A DNA stretch of 64,000 nucleotides from Eggerthella lenta DSM 2243 (GTDB taxonomy: Bacteria; Actinomycetota; Coriobacteriia; Coriobacteriales; Eggerthellaceae): contig NC_013204.1 of the NCBI RefSeq assembly GCF_000024265.1, positions 2,980,501 to 3,044,500 of the forward strand. Reading direction: 5' to 3'. Under the pieces are notes generated by a model. That model was not told where the DNA came from. It did no database searches and worked only from the letters and a program-made list of their open reading frames with translations. Position numbers and translations under genes: made by a program. The first letter of the stretch is position 1; every line of letters begins with the position of its first letter. Positions 48,779 to 57,235 of this stretch are shown one piece after another.

Positions 48779-49741
48779 CTAACCGTCGCTTCGCGCGGAA
48801 CGGAACGCCTTGATCGCAAGGCACGCAAGGCCGCCGACCGGCCATGCCAGCAGGAACAGCCTGCTCGCCGGCGTGAACATCAACACCAGGCCGACCGCCG
48901 TCGCCGCAAGCATAACGGCTGCATAGGTGCCGCGTTCGCGCTTGGCACGGCGGGCGCGCTCGGCAAGGCCGTCGTCGCCCATAGCCTCGATCTGCTCCTC
49001 GCTCATGCCCCCGAGCGATGCGCGGTTGTAACGCTCCAGATTGCAACGCGTCCCCAACAAAACGCTTCGTACGATAACGAACACGCCGATCGCGGCGAAC
49101 GCCAAGAACGTCGCGCTTGCGAGCCACACGTCCGCTTGCAGCACGATAGTCGCGGCCAGCCCCGCCATGAGCAGGCCGACACCCGCGACGAGCCCCGTCG
49201 ACAGAGCGGTGCGCGCCTGGTTTTTCTGTTCGGCCGTGTAGAAGTCGTCGACGAAGGGGTGCGCCTTGCGGAATGCGCCGCGCGCGAACGATGCAGGGAG
49301 GATGAGCGCGAGACCGACGGCCACGCCGACGAACACGAGCGCGGATGCGAAGCTCCTCACTTCGGCTATCGGCATGAGTCCGGGATCCGACAGGATGAGG
49401 GCCAATGCCGAGCTCGCGAAGATGACGGCGATGCCCAGCGGGAGCTTCCACGCGAAAACGCGCATGGCTTGATCGTACCCGGTCACGTCCTGCTGGGACT
49501 TTCCCGGCGGAATGCTGGCGGCCCCGTTGGCCGGACGGCCGGTCAAGTCGCCCGTCACCAACTCGTCGAGCGTGCATTCGAACAGACCACACATCTTCAG
49601 CAGCTTGTCCATCTCAGGATACGCGCGCTCGGCCTCCCATTTCGACACCGATTGCCGGCTGACGCCCAGCAGCATGGCAAGCTGCTCCTGCGTCATGTTG
49701 CGCGTGGCGCGCAAGTGCTGCATGTTGTCGCGAAAGCTCAT
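48779..49741 (-). CDS. XRE-type regulator with membrane domain
   Basis: A 320-residue protein with an N-terminal HTH (residues ~5-60: HLRATRNMTQEQLAMLLGVS; RQSVSKWEAERAYPEMDKLL) joined to a membrane portion with about seven hydrophobic segments. HTH plus membrane architecture is common in regulators of neighbouring ABC exporters that sense envelope or antimicrobial stress. GGATGG lies upstream of the ATG at 49741; the frame is open further 5' but without support. Likely regulator of the ABC pair. Confidence 0.82.
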   Translation of the reverse strand: MSFRDNMQHLRATRNMTQEQLAMLLGVSRQSVSKWEAERAYPEMDKLLKMCGLFECTLDELVTGDLTGRPANGAASIPPGKSQQDVTGYDQAMRVFAWKLPLGIAVIFASSALALILSDPGLMPIAEVRSFASALVFVGVAVGLALILPASFARGAFRKAHPFVDDFYTAEQKNQARTALSTGLVAGVGLLMAGLAATIVLQADVWLASATFLAFAAIGVFVIVRSVLLGTRCNLERYNRASLGGMSEEQIEAMGDDGLAERARRAKRERGTYAAVMLAATAVGLVLMFTPASRLFLLAWPVGGLACLAIKAFRSARSDG

Positions 49742-49926
49742 AGGTCCATCCTTCGTTCGTGCGGTCGATGCCCCTATCTTGCGGGCGACCCGGCCCACAC
49801 TCAACCAACTTCCGGCTTCTTTTTCGCGGACAGCATGACAACTTCCGGTATCGAATCGCAGGTCAGAGAGAAGTATAGCGCAACACGAAAATCGGGGACT
49901 ATCAGCCTTCTCGATCAAGGTTCGGA

Positions 49927-50000
49927 GGTGGAGATGAGAAGATTAGAACCCACGACCCTCCCATTGCAAGTCCAACGCCCTACCCAACCGTGCCAAGCGG
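49927..50000 (-). pseudogene. tRNA-like remnant at the element boundary
   Basis: The minus strand reads a D-loop-like GGTTGGGTAG, an anticodon-like ACTTGCAAT, and GGTCGTGGGTTCTAATC, which resembles a T-arm, ending CATCTCCACC. Anticodon and T stems do not pair, so it cannot fold as a functional tRNA. It sits exactly where chromosomal genes end and phage-like genes begin, so it may be a decayed tRNA or attachment-site relic. The rest of 49742-50147 is without a gene. Confidence 0.4.
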
Positions 50001-50147
50001 TTCATATCAGCTGTGATCGTATACGTACCACTTGGGCTCCCAGCTCATCCGTAAACGATTACAATTGATTTAGAAGCTAAAATGGTGATACGTCCTTCGC
50101 TTTCGGGCCCGCACGCCTTCCCGGACAAGGAGAGTTTCCGCCCTTGA

Positions 50148-51143
50148 TTGCAGCATTGGTTTTGGGCATACTCCCTTTATCGGCTTTCGAAAGGGACGAC
50201 CCAGAAAAACGATAGCGTCGGAATCGACGATGGAGCCAAAGCGATAGGTGATATTGCATTAGTTTCTGCTCGCTCCATCGACGTCAAGAGCCTTATCCAT
50301 GTCGTGAGAAACCAGCAAGTTATGCTTGATAGCGATCTGGCTTTTCTCTACGACGTAGAAACAAAGGTTTTCAATTAAGCAGTAAAGCGCAACGAAAGCC
50401 ATTTTCCCGATAGATTCAGATTCCGACTTCCCTCTGAAGAGTACGAGCGTTTGAGGTCACAAACTGTGACCTCAAACGGGAGAGGCGGAAGGCGATACCT
50501 CCCTTACGCATTTACGGAGCAGGGCATCGCGATGCTTTCGGCGGTTCTCCGCAGCGATGTCGCGATCGAGACGAGCATTCGCATCATAGACGCTTTCGTA
50601 GAGACGCGTCGCTTCCTCGCAAGCAATGCAGCGCTTTTCGAGCGCATCGGACAAGTCGAGCTAAAGCAGCTTGAATACCAGAAGACCACCGACAAGAAGC
50701 TCGATCGGATTTTCGCCTACCTAGAAGATACGCCTGAAACTACTCAGAAGATTTTCTTTGACGGCCAGTTATTTGACGCATTCAGTCTCATGGTCGAGCT
50801 CGTCCAGAAAGCTCAATGCGAGATCGAGCTAGTAGATGGCTACGTCGATGTCTCGACTCAAAATATTTTGGCAAAGAAAGCGGTAGGCGCTTCCGTATCC
50901 GTGCACACGCTTCCCGATGCACGGCTAACAAGGGCCGACATCAACACGTTCAACTCTCAATACCCGACACTGAAGGTGCAACGCACCTCTGCCTTTCATG
51001 ATCGCTTCTTGATCATAGACCGTTCGATCGGGTATCACATCGGCGCATCCCTCAAAGACGCCGGCAAAAAGTGTTTTGCCATAACGAAAATCCAAGATGC
51101 CCAGATGATGGAAGGCCTTCTCGAACGACTGAAGAAGATTTGA
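50148..51143 (+). pseudogene. ORF6N domain / PLD-like protein, interrupted by TAA
   Basis: The frame gives VKSLIHVVRNQQVMLDSDLA and FLYDVETKVFN, then TAA at 50376-50378, and continues in the same frame AVKRNESHFPDRFRFRLPSE and YAFTEQGIAMLSAVLRSDVA. The stop replaces the conserved glutamine of the ORF6N signature (VFNQAVKRN), a single CAA-to-TAA change. The C-terminal half (residues ~120-230 of the second part) resembles a PLD-like domain with HDRFLIID. Start uncertain. ORF6N proteins are DNA-binding antirepressor-type proteins of mobile elements. Two open pieces remain, 50148-50378 and 50451-51143. Confidence 0.78.
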
Positions 51144-51210
51144 AAAGCAGGGAGCAATTTCATGGTCGCACCTTGAAAAATCGGGGCGAAGCCAATGGCC
51201 TCGCCCCGAT

Positions 51211-52683
51211 CTAGTTTCCGTGGTGGAGTTCAGGACCATTTACCCGAACACCTCCGCTGTCATCAACGATCTGTCCGATATCGTCGTCACCGCCCTCGAA
51301 GGTGAACGCGATATGCAAATCGTCATCGCCTACGAGAACAACTTTCGAGACGAACACCTCGATCAGAGTTTCCGGGTCCTCCTCCTGTGCGATATCTTCA
51401 AGCCAGAACAAAATGCGGTTGCGATCAACCGTCACGCTTTCAATCGACACTGCCACGCGCAACTCGTCTTCGAGAAGTTCTTTGCGCTTCGTAAGCTCTT
51501 CCACGCGCTCTTTACCACCGGGAGGCGCGTACCCTCCTTCAATCGCCTGCCAGATTCGATCAAAGGACAATTCTATATCGTGCAGTTCCGACCTGATGAT
51601 CTCCGATTGAGGCTTCGCGCCGGTATCTTGCTCGATTTCCGCAACCAGATCCGCGATCTTCTCGCGCGTTGCCTCGTCGGACAACGCGGCGATCACGGCA
51701 TCCGCCACGTTCGCCTCTATAATGTCCTTCCGAACGTTTCGCCGGCATTTCTTGCACCTGTAGTAATAGTAGCGAGTGCCGGCCTTCGACGTGCCGCTCG
51801 TGCCGATCATCGGGGTTTTGCATTTTCCGCAGAACAGCTTACCGGTCAAGGCGTAGTTCTCCGTGTTCTCGCGCTTGCGCGGGCGCGCGTTCTTCTCAAG
51901 AATCTTCCAGATCATTTGCTGCTCCTCCAATGACCACAGAGCCGGCATGCCTCCCGGAATCTCGTACCCAGCATACACGTATATGCCTGCGTTCTGCTTG
52001 CGCTTGAGCATCTTGGTAATTGCAGACTGGGTAAACTTGTTGCCGAACTGCGTTCGGTAAGGTTCGCACGCTCTTCTGATATCCGCGATCATCGAGCCGG
52101 AAAGCAGCATGTCCTTCATCATGCGCATTACGGTTGCCTGCTGCTCGTTCAGTGCATAGAACCCATCAACGATATCCCAGCCGTACAACCGTTGACCATT
52201 CGCCATGCATCGCTCGGCGTTCTTCGCGATCCCTTCGGTGATGCGCTCTGAATCGACGGCGCTCTCCCACTCCGCGAGGACTTCGAGCATTCCGAGCTGC
52301 AACACGCCGGACGACCCCTCGGCGATCTGCTCGCCTGCGTAGAGGATTTCAACGCCGCATTTGCGCAGCATTATGCGAGCGAGCGCCATTTCGTCGCGGT
52401 TGCGCATGATGCGCGGGACCTTGTAGATAACCACGTAGTCCATCAAATGCCGCTTGGCGTCCTCAAGCATCTGCTGAAAATCTGCGCGATTGGTATCGCG
52501 GCCCGTCTTCGCTTCGTCGATATAGACTTTCACGACTTCAAGCTCGTGCTCGTGGCAATAGGCGTAGTCGTTATCAAGCTGTATTTCGATGGATTCGCCG
52601 CGCTGGTTGTGCGACGAGTAGCGCGCGTATATCGCGGCGCGAGCGCCCTTCTTTGGAGCAGAACGTTTCGCCCGCTTCGCCAT
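51211..52683 (-). CDS. large serine recombinase (phage-like integrase)
   Basis: A 490-residue site-specific recombinase of the large serine family. The N-terminal resolvase domain has the nucleophile serine in AAIYARYSSHNQ, then a conserved arginine region YKVPRIMRNRDEMAL. A recombinase domain and a zinc ribbon (CGKCKTP ... CKKCRR, ~residues 290-325) follow, then a coiled-coil stretch. It catalyses integration and excision. Gene at the left end of the element, on the minus strand, as expected for a prophage. Confidence 0.92.
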   Translation of the reverse strand: MAKRAKRSAPKKGARAAIYARYSSHNQRGESIEIQLDNDYAYCHEHELEVVKVYIDEAKTGRDTNRADFQQMLEDAKRHLMDYVVIYKVPRIMRNRDEMALARIMLRKCGVEILYAGEQIAEGSSGVLQLGMLEVLAEWESAVDSERITEGIAKNAERCMANGQRLYGWDIVDGFYALNEQQATVMRMMKDMLLSGSMIADIRRACEPYRTQFGNKFTQSAITKMLKRKQNAGIYVYAGYEIPGGMPALWSLEEQQMIWKILEKNARPRKRENTENYALTGKLFCGKCKTPMIGTSGTSKAGTRYYYYRCKKCRRNVRKDIIEANVADAVIAALSDEATREKIADLVAEIEQDTGAKPQSEIIRSELHDIELSFDRIWQAIEGGYAPPGGKERVEELTKRKELLEDELRVAVSIESVTVDRNRILFWLEDIAQEEDPETLIEVFVSKVVLVGDDDLHIAFTFEGGDDDIGQIVDDSGGVRVNGPELHHGN

Positions 52684-52684
52684 G

Positions 52685-53083
52685 CTACGCCATCGTCACG
52701 ACGGGATCGCCGCCGGCGCTTTCCTCCTCGACCATGGCAACGTCGTATTGGTCGCCACCTTGAGCCTTATCGACGCTGCTGTAGAACCAAACGGTGTGCA
52801 TCGGGTATCCGTCGCCCGCGACTACTTCCTCGAACACGCTCAAGAGCTGTTCTTCGGTTGCTGTGGCCGAAACGGCAACGCGGTACCCCATGCACTCTTC
52901 GCCATCACGAACGTAGCTTTGCGAAGCGTCGGTTTTGGTGTATTCGTCCGCCACGGTTTGCTGCGCATCGGTGGCGGAGGATGCAGGTGGCGCGATCTGG
53001 TACGTTATAGCGGATACCGCGATTACAACGACGAAAACGGCGGCAACGGCTATGCCGATCTTCTTACCCTTGCTCATGAACAA
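52685..53083 (-). CDS. membrane-anchored protein of unknown function in the element
   Basis: A 132-residue protein with one N-terminal membrane segment (IGIAVAAVFVVVIAVSAITY) and a ~100-residue extracytoplasmic part with GEECMGYRVAVSATATEEQL and HTVWFYSSVDKA. It starts 6 bp after the repressor stop and ends 1 bp before the recombinase, so it belongs to the lysogenic transcript. No family recognised; membrane proteins at this position sometimes act in superinfection exclusion. Confidence 0.65.
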   Translation of the reverse strand: MFMSKGKKIGIAVAAVFVVVIAVSAITYQIAPPASSATDAQQTVADEYTKTDASQSYVRDGEECMGYRVAVSATATEEQLLSVFEEVVAGDGYPMHTVWFYSSVDKAQGGDQYDVAMVEEESAGGDPVVTMA

Positions 53084-53089
53084 CCCCTC

Positions 53090-53464
53090 CTATGCTACAC
53101 CGGAAACGTGATCATCCTGCACGTTGTTTTCCCCACCATTTTTTGCTTCGTCCGTCGGGTAAACCTCGCGGACGGTTTTTGCATTCGCACTCATAAATCG
53201 TTTTCCTTCCGGCGTTGTCTGCCGATACGTCGCCGTAATCTCTGACAACGCAGGATCGATTTCGTATGTGCCGAAGTAAAGCTCTTCGACGGTCATGCCC
53301 AACGCCTTGGCGATTTTGATGAACGTACCGATGCCTATTTTGTCGAACTTCGTAGTCCCGTTGACAATGGCGTAAACAGTAGAGGCAGGAATCATCGCCA
53401 TTTCAGCAAATGAAGCAGGCTTTATGTTTCGCTCCTTGAGTAGTGCTGCGATTCTGTTGTCCAT
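53090..53464 (-). CDS. XRE-type phage repressor
   Basis: A 124-residue protein with an N-terminal HTH (NIKPASFAEMAMIPASTVYA, IVNGTTKFDKIGIGTFIKIA) typical of Cro/C1 repressors, and a short C-terminal region without a LexA-type protease motif. It is divergent from the Cro-like gene, with three operator-like sites between them. So it is the probable lysogeny repressor. Confidence 0.82.
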   Translation of the reverse strand: MDNRIAALLKERNIKPASFAEMAMIPASTVYAIVNGTTKFDKIGIGTFIKIAKALGMTVEELYFGTYEIDPALSEITATYRQTTPEGKRFMSANAKTVREVYPTDEAKNGGENNVQDDHVSGVA

Positions 53465-53524
53465 TTTTACTCCTTCGCGATAGCTGGATTATACAGAGAA
53501 ACTACCAATTCGCATAGTCAAATC

Positions 53525-53609
53525 ACAGAAGTCTGTAACTAAATTCGGATTAATGTTGCCTTTTCTCCCGACGTCTGTAATAATCTGGATTGCGATTACA
53601 GTTGTCTGT
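53525..53609. promoter_or_regulatory. repressor operators and early promoter
   Basis: Three related sites: ACAGAAGTCTGT (53525-53536), a half-matching CCCGACGTCTGT (53567-53578) and ACAGTTGTCTGT (53598-53609). Two are perfect ACAG-N4-CTGT palindromes; all share GTCTGTA-type halves. A rightward promoter lies across the middle one: -35 TTGCCT (53556-53561), 17-bp spacer, -10 AATAAT (53579-53584). This is the layout of a lambda-like switch. Confidence 0.68.
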
Positions 53610-53665
53610 AGATTCTTTCCAAGAAGATCGCAGACGACGGGCAATCTTGAGAGGAGGTGAGCCTA

Positions 53666-53890
53666 TTGCTGTACCCCAACCTCGAAGCGGAAATGAAACG
53701 CTTCGGCGTCGATCAGAGGGATATCGCGCAGACGACCGGAAAGCACGTAACCACGATTTCCGACTGGATGAACGGAAAGGTCGATAGCGCATTCCCCGTA
53801 AAGCAGGCGATCAAGGTCCAACGCGAGTTGTTCCCAACGCTGCCTATCGAATACCTGTTCGACGAGCAACCCATCCAACGAGCAAGCTAG
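53666..53890 (+). CDS. Cro-like helix-turn-helix protein
   Basis: A 74-residue DNA-binding protein: LEAEMKRFGVDQRDIAQTTG and KHVTTISDWMNGKVDSAFPV show the HTH. The start is taken as the TTG at 53666, with GAGGAGG ~8 nt upstream; the in-frame GTG at 53657 overlaps that site. First gene of the rightward early operon. Confidence 0.7.
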   Translation: MLYPNLEAEMKRFGVDQRDIAQTTGKHVTTISDWMNGKVDSAFPVKQAIKVQRELFPTLPIEYLFDEQPIQRAS

Positions 53891-53902
53891 AAAGGAGGAA
53901 AG

Positions 53903-54151
53903 ATGTTCAAACGTGCAGAAGTGGAAGCGTGGTTTACAGGCTGCAACATCAAGGCCGGCAAAACGACCATGCAGTTCGAGCTTGACCAAGAGTATAAATC
54001 GACGCTTCCCGACCTCGCGCTGCTGACCGGAACGAAGGTCAGGCTCGAAATCATCGACGACCAGCAGGTTCTTTTCGTCAGCAAAGAAACTGGCGAATTC
54101 TTCGACGAAGAAGAGATCGACGAAGCCGAAGAGCCGGACGACGCGGCGTAG
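53903..54151 (+). CDS. small early phage protein, unknown
   Basis: An 82-residue protein with AGKTTMQFELDQEYKSTLPD and an acidic tail (FFDEEEIDEAEEPDDAA). GAAAGGAGG lies upstream of the ATG. The fold looks like a small beta protein. No family recognised. Confidence 0.65.
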   Translation: MFKRAEVEAWFTGCNIKAGKTTMQFELDQEYKSTLPDLALLTGTKVRLEIIDDQQVLFVSKETGEFFDEEEIDEAEEPDDAA

Positions 54152-54153
54152 CC

Positions 54154-54372
54154 ATGACACCGGAACAGCGTTCGATGGCCACGAGGCTGTCGAGGATCAT
54201 TTCGCAGTTTTACAAGGACCCCGAAAACGAAAGGAGATACCAAGCATGGCTCGAAGCCAACGCGCGGAAACGCGCGGAAAACGAGAAGCGCGGCCCCGCT
54301 ACCAACGACAGCCGCGCCCTATCCGAAACCGGACGAACCGCAGCATACCACATCGCAGCCACGAGCTGCTAG
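54154..54372 (+). CDS. small early phage protein, unknown (overlapping frame)
   Basis: A 72-residue basic protein (TRLSRIISQFYKDPENERRY). It starts 2 bp after the previous stop but its second half overlaps the next gene in another frame for 127 bp. No strong ribosome-binding site is visible. Could be a chance frame; coupling to the preceding gene supports it weakly. Confidence 0.45.
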   Translation: MTPEQRSMATRLSRIISQFYKDPENERRYQAWLEANARKRAENEKRGPATNDSRALSETGRTAAYHIAATSC

Positions 54373-54488
54373 GCGCATCGCTTGCCTTAGCCCTTTGCAT
54401 CACCATCATCTGGGGGTTCGGTTGGGCCTACCAGATCGGCTATGAGAAGGGCTACGGCTACGCCGTCATGACGGCGGTGGAGCTATGA
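54246..54488 (+). CDS. small membrane protein of the early region
   Basis: An 80-residue protein: very basic N-terminus then one membrane segment (LLGASLALALCITIIWGFGW). AAGGAG lies ~9 nt before the ATG, a better signal than for the overlapping frame. It ends as a 4-bp overlap with the next gene. Function unknown. Confidence 0.6.
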   Translation: MARSQRAETRGKREARPRYQRQPRPIRNRTNRSIPHRSHELLGASLALALCITIIWGFGWAYQIGYEKGYGYAVMTAVEL

Positions 54489-54889
54489 GCGCCGCCAAAT
54501 CGCCGGAGCTGCGCGCCCGCGAGGCGTGCCGGTGGATCGCCGGCAACCTCGACGCGTTCGACTGGCTCGTGGGCGTCATCCTCGCGGAGGTTGACAAGGG
54601 TAACCCGTGCTTCATGCGCGGTGACGCTTTCAAGCTGGCGCGCGAAAAGAAGGTGAGGCTGTCCAACGTCGAGCGGCTTTGCCGCGACAACAACCTGTGG
54701 GCCATATTCACACGCTACGCGGCCATGAAGTACCCGAGAGCGGCCCATACGGTGCATTTCAAGGGCGCGCCCATCGATGAAGCCCCCCTCGCCCGCATCT
54801 GGCGCGAGGAAGTGGACGCCGATACCGTCTTCCGCGCGTCGTCGTGGCGCGAGGCGTTGGAAATGTGCAATCGAGGTGAGGCCGCATGA
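54485..54889 (+). CDS. phage early protein, unknown
   Basis: A 134-residue soluble protein: ACRWIAGNLDAFDWLVGVIL, KVRLSNVERLCRDNNLWAIF and a C-terminal RASSWREALEMC. The fold looks all-helical. It is coupled by ATGA overlaps at both ends, to the membrane protein and to rusA. No family recognised. Confidence 0.65.
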   Translation: MSAAKSPELRAREACRWIAGNLDAFDWLVGVILAEVDKGNPCFMRGDAFKLAREKKVRLSNVERLCRDNNLWAIFTRYAAMKYPRAAHTVHFKGAPIDEAPLARIWREEVDADTVFRASSWREALEMCNRGEAA

Positions 54890-55311
54890 ACCGCCAGACG
54901 TTAATCAACTTCGTGCCGGTCAAGCGCCGCGTGAAGCTCGAATTCCGGGGCAAGTGCACGAGCTGCCCTTGGAAGCTCAAGGGGTGCCACGTGTACACCC
55001 CGCAGGCGACCATCGACGAGGAACGGGCGCTCGGGCAAGCCTACAAGGGGCCGAGACACGAAGGGCCGGTTTCCGTGCGCATCGACGTGTTCCGCGTCCT
55101 GCCCGGAAGCAGGCCGAAGCGCGTGCTCGGCGAGCCTGACACCATGACGCCCGATATCGACAACATCGCGAAGGCGGTGCTCGACGGGCTGAACGGGATC
55201 GCCTACGACGACGACAAGCAGGTGGTGGAGCTGCACGTCTACAAGCACGACCGCGAGCGCCGCGTGGGCGACAGCGTGCGGATCTCGGTGGAAGGCGTGA
55301 CCGGTGCCTAG
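54886..55311 (+). CDS. RusA-family Holliday junction resolvase
   Basis: A 141-residue crossover-junction endodeoxyribonuclease. The RusA signature is clear: TPDIDNIAKAVLDGLNGIAY then DDDKQVVELHVYK, with the acidic metal-binding residues. An N-terminal CTSCPWKLKGC insertion resembles a small zinc knot. It resolves recombination intermediates in phage replication, fitting the ERF and SSB genes downstream. Confidence 0.88.
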   Translation: MNRQTLINFVPVKRRVKLEFRGKCTSCPWKLKGCHVYTPQATIDEERALGQAYKGPRHEGPVSVRIDVFRVLPGSRPKRVLGEPDTMTPDIDNIAKAVLDGLNGIAYDDDKQVVELHVYKHDRERRVGDSVRISVEGVTGA

Positions 55312-55819
55312 GGGACGCGCGTGGACCGTCGGCGAGCTTGCCTACATCAGGCGATGGGCCGGACGCAAGCCGGCGCACGAGATCGCACGCCACCTCAAGC
55401 GCACGAAACAGGCCGTGGAGCGCCAAGCGCAGCGCATGGGGGTTTCCCTCAAGCACTACGAAAGCACGCTCGTATGGTGTCCGAACTGTTGCGCATGGCG
55501 GACGAGGCTCACGCTCGGCTTCTGCCCCGTGTGCTCGCGCAAGCAGACGCGTGCGGAGCAGATGGAGCGGGAGAAGGCGCTGCTCGACAGGCTCGCGCCG
55601 GAGGAACGGGCGCTCAAGCGCCCGGAACTGCACGAATCGCGGATCGACCCGAAGCCGAGGCTGGAAGCGGTTACCGACGGCATGAGGCCGTGGGCTGCGG
55701 CGAGGATCGAAGAGCAGAACGCCGTGCTCGTGCAGAGGTGGGAAACGCTCAACCTCGACCGCGAGAACGCCGCGAGGCGACGGCGGATCGAGCGCATGGA
55801 AGACCAGTTGAAAAACTGA
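55304..55819 (+). CDS. HTH/zinc-ribbon phage protein
   Basis: A 171-residue protein. N-terminal SANT/HTH-like helices (WTVGELAYIRRWAGRKPAHE), a zinc ribbon (WCPNCCAWRTRLTLGFCPVC, four cysteines), then a charged coiled stretch. It overlaps rusA by 8 bp. Probably a phage DNA-binding protein. Confidence 0.68.
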   Translation: MPRGRAWTVGELAYIRRWAGRKPAHEIARHLKRTKQAVERQAQRMGVSLKHYESTLVWCPNCCAWRTRLTLGFCPVCSRKQTRAEQMEREKALLDRLAPEERALKRPELHESRIDPKPRLEAVTDGMRPWAAARIEEQNAVLVQRWETLNLDRENAARRRRIERMEDQLKN

Positions 55820-55866
55820 ATTTTTTGGATATTTCGATACCTGAACAGGCATTCTAAGGAGAAAAA

Positions 55867-56187
55867 ATGTTTGACAAGCAGAAAAGCGACGAGAAGCAAA
55901 TCCTGTGTGGCTGCGGATCGATCACCGAGGCGCAGGCCGATGCGCTCATGAAGAAGGTTTCGAGCATGGAAGGCATCCCCGACTACTTCGTGAACGGGGT
56001 TGCCGTCGGCCTGTACTTCGCCTGCCTCGAAAGCGGCGACATGCGCGGGACGACCATCGAGGACTTCGTGAGGAACGCACACGACGCCTATATCGCCGAA
56101 GCCGCGACGCAGATGGTCGATAAACTTGTCGCGCGGAAGGTTTGCGGCATGGGCGGCGTCATGAAGGTCGAGGTGCGCCATGCCTAG
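55867..56187 (+). CDS. phage protein, unknown
   Basis: A 106-residue soluble protein with several cysteines (ILCGCGSITEAQADALMKKV; KVCGMGGVMKVEVRHA) and AAGGAG upstream of the ATG. It overlaps the next gene by 8 bp. A helical protein without recognised domain. Confidence 0.62.
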   Translation: MFDKQKSDEKQILCGCGSITEAQADALMKKVSSMEGIPDYFVNGVAVGLYFACLESGDMRGTTIEDFVRNAHDAYIAEAATQMVDKLVARKVCGMGGVMKVEVRHA

Positions 56188-57235
56188 GGCGAAAGCGGCC
56201 GATACGGTCGAGGTCGTCGAGGTGGAAGCCGAGATCATCGACGGCGCAGAAGATCAGCAGAAGGCGGAGCTGTCCGTCACCAACAAGCCCGGGAGCATCG
56301 AGGCGAACTTCGACGCGTTGGAGGAATACGTCGATGGCATCCTCGAAGATTACGCGGACTGGGAGCCGTCGGCGGACAACGCCGAGGACGTGAAGCAGTG
56401 CGACCGCGAGAAGAAGTACCTCAACGGCCTCGCCTCCCAGCTCGACACGCGGCGCAAGGCCGTCAAGTCGGAATACCTCAAGCCCCTCGACGCCTTCGAG
56501 GCGCGCGCCAACTCGATCCGCGACAAGATCAAGGCGACGGCCAAGCGCCTCGACGACGTGAAGAAGCAGGCGGATCAGGCGGAGAAGGACGCCAAGTATT
56601 CCGCGCTCGAAGCCCATTACTGCGAGTTCGCCGAACTGCTCGCGCCCGTGGTGCCTTACGCGAGGCTCCATGATCCCAAGTGGCTCAACAAGCGCCCCAC
56701 CCTGCCGCAGGCCATCAAGGAGCTTGACGCGAAGGTGGAAAAGGTCGCGAACGACTGGGACAGCCTCAAGAAGCGCAACCTCGAATTCCACGATGCTGCA
56801 GAGGCGTTCTTCTTCGAGCACTTGGACCTCGGCGCAGCCTGCACGTATAACGACAAGCTCGTGGAGGACCACAGGCGCATCGAAGAGCTTAAGCGCGAGA
56901 TGGCGCAGGAGGAAGAGGCACAGGAGGCCGCGCCAGCGCAAGAGCGACCGGAGCCGGCACCTGCGCCGATGCCCGCGCCGGTGCCCGTGAGCGCGCCGCA
57001 GCCCGCCCCCGCGCCCGTCGTCGCGTGCGCGCCGCAGCCCATGCCCGCGCCTATGCCGGAGCCGGTCCCGCCCGACGCAGGCCCTTACGTCATGGTCATC
57101 AACTTGGCGACGCTCGACCAGATTCAGCAGATCGGCCGGTTCTCCGGGAGCATCGGGGTTACCGGCGTTTTCAAACGCGGCACGCTGCAAGAGGCGTATA
57201 TGCGCGAGGCGGGGGGTGTCGGATATGACCGGTAG
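56180..57235 (+). CDS. DUF1351 family phage protein
   Basis: A 351-residue protein of the DUF1351 type common in Gram-positive phages beside recombination genes. The core ~residues 30-220 is coiled and charged (YLNGLASQLDTRRKAVKSEY; LKPLDAFEARANSIRDKIKA). A Pro/Ala-rich linker (PAPAPMPAPVPVSAPQPAPA) leads to a small C-terminal domain (YVMVINLATLDQIQQIG). A role in recombination with the ERF protein is inferred from position. Confidence 0.8.
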   Translation: MPRAKAADTVEVVEVEAEIIDGAEDQQKAELSVTNKPGSIEANFDALEEYVDGILEDYADWEPSADNAEDVKQCDREKKYLNGLASQLDTRRKAVKSEYLKPLDAFEARANSIRDKIKATAKRLDDVKKQADQAEKDAKYSALEAHYCEFAELLAPVVPYARLHDPKWLNKRPTLPQAIKELDAKVEKVANDWDSLKKRNLEFHDAAEAFFFEHLDLGAACTYNDKLVEDHRRIEELKREMAQEEEAQEAAPAQERPEPAPAPMPAPVPVSAPQPAPAPVVACAPQPMPAPMPEPVPPDAGPYVMVINLATLDQIQQIGRFSGSIGVTGVFKRGTLQEAYMREAGGVGYDR

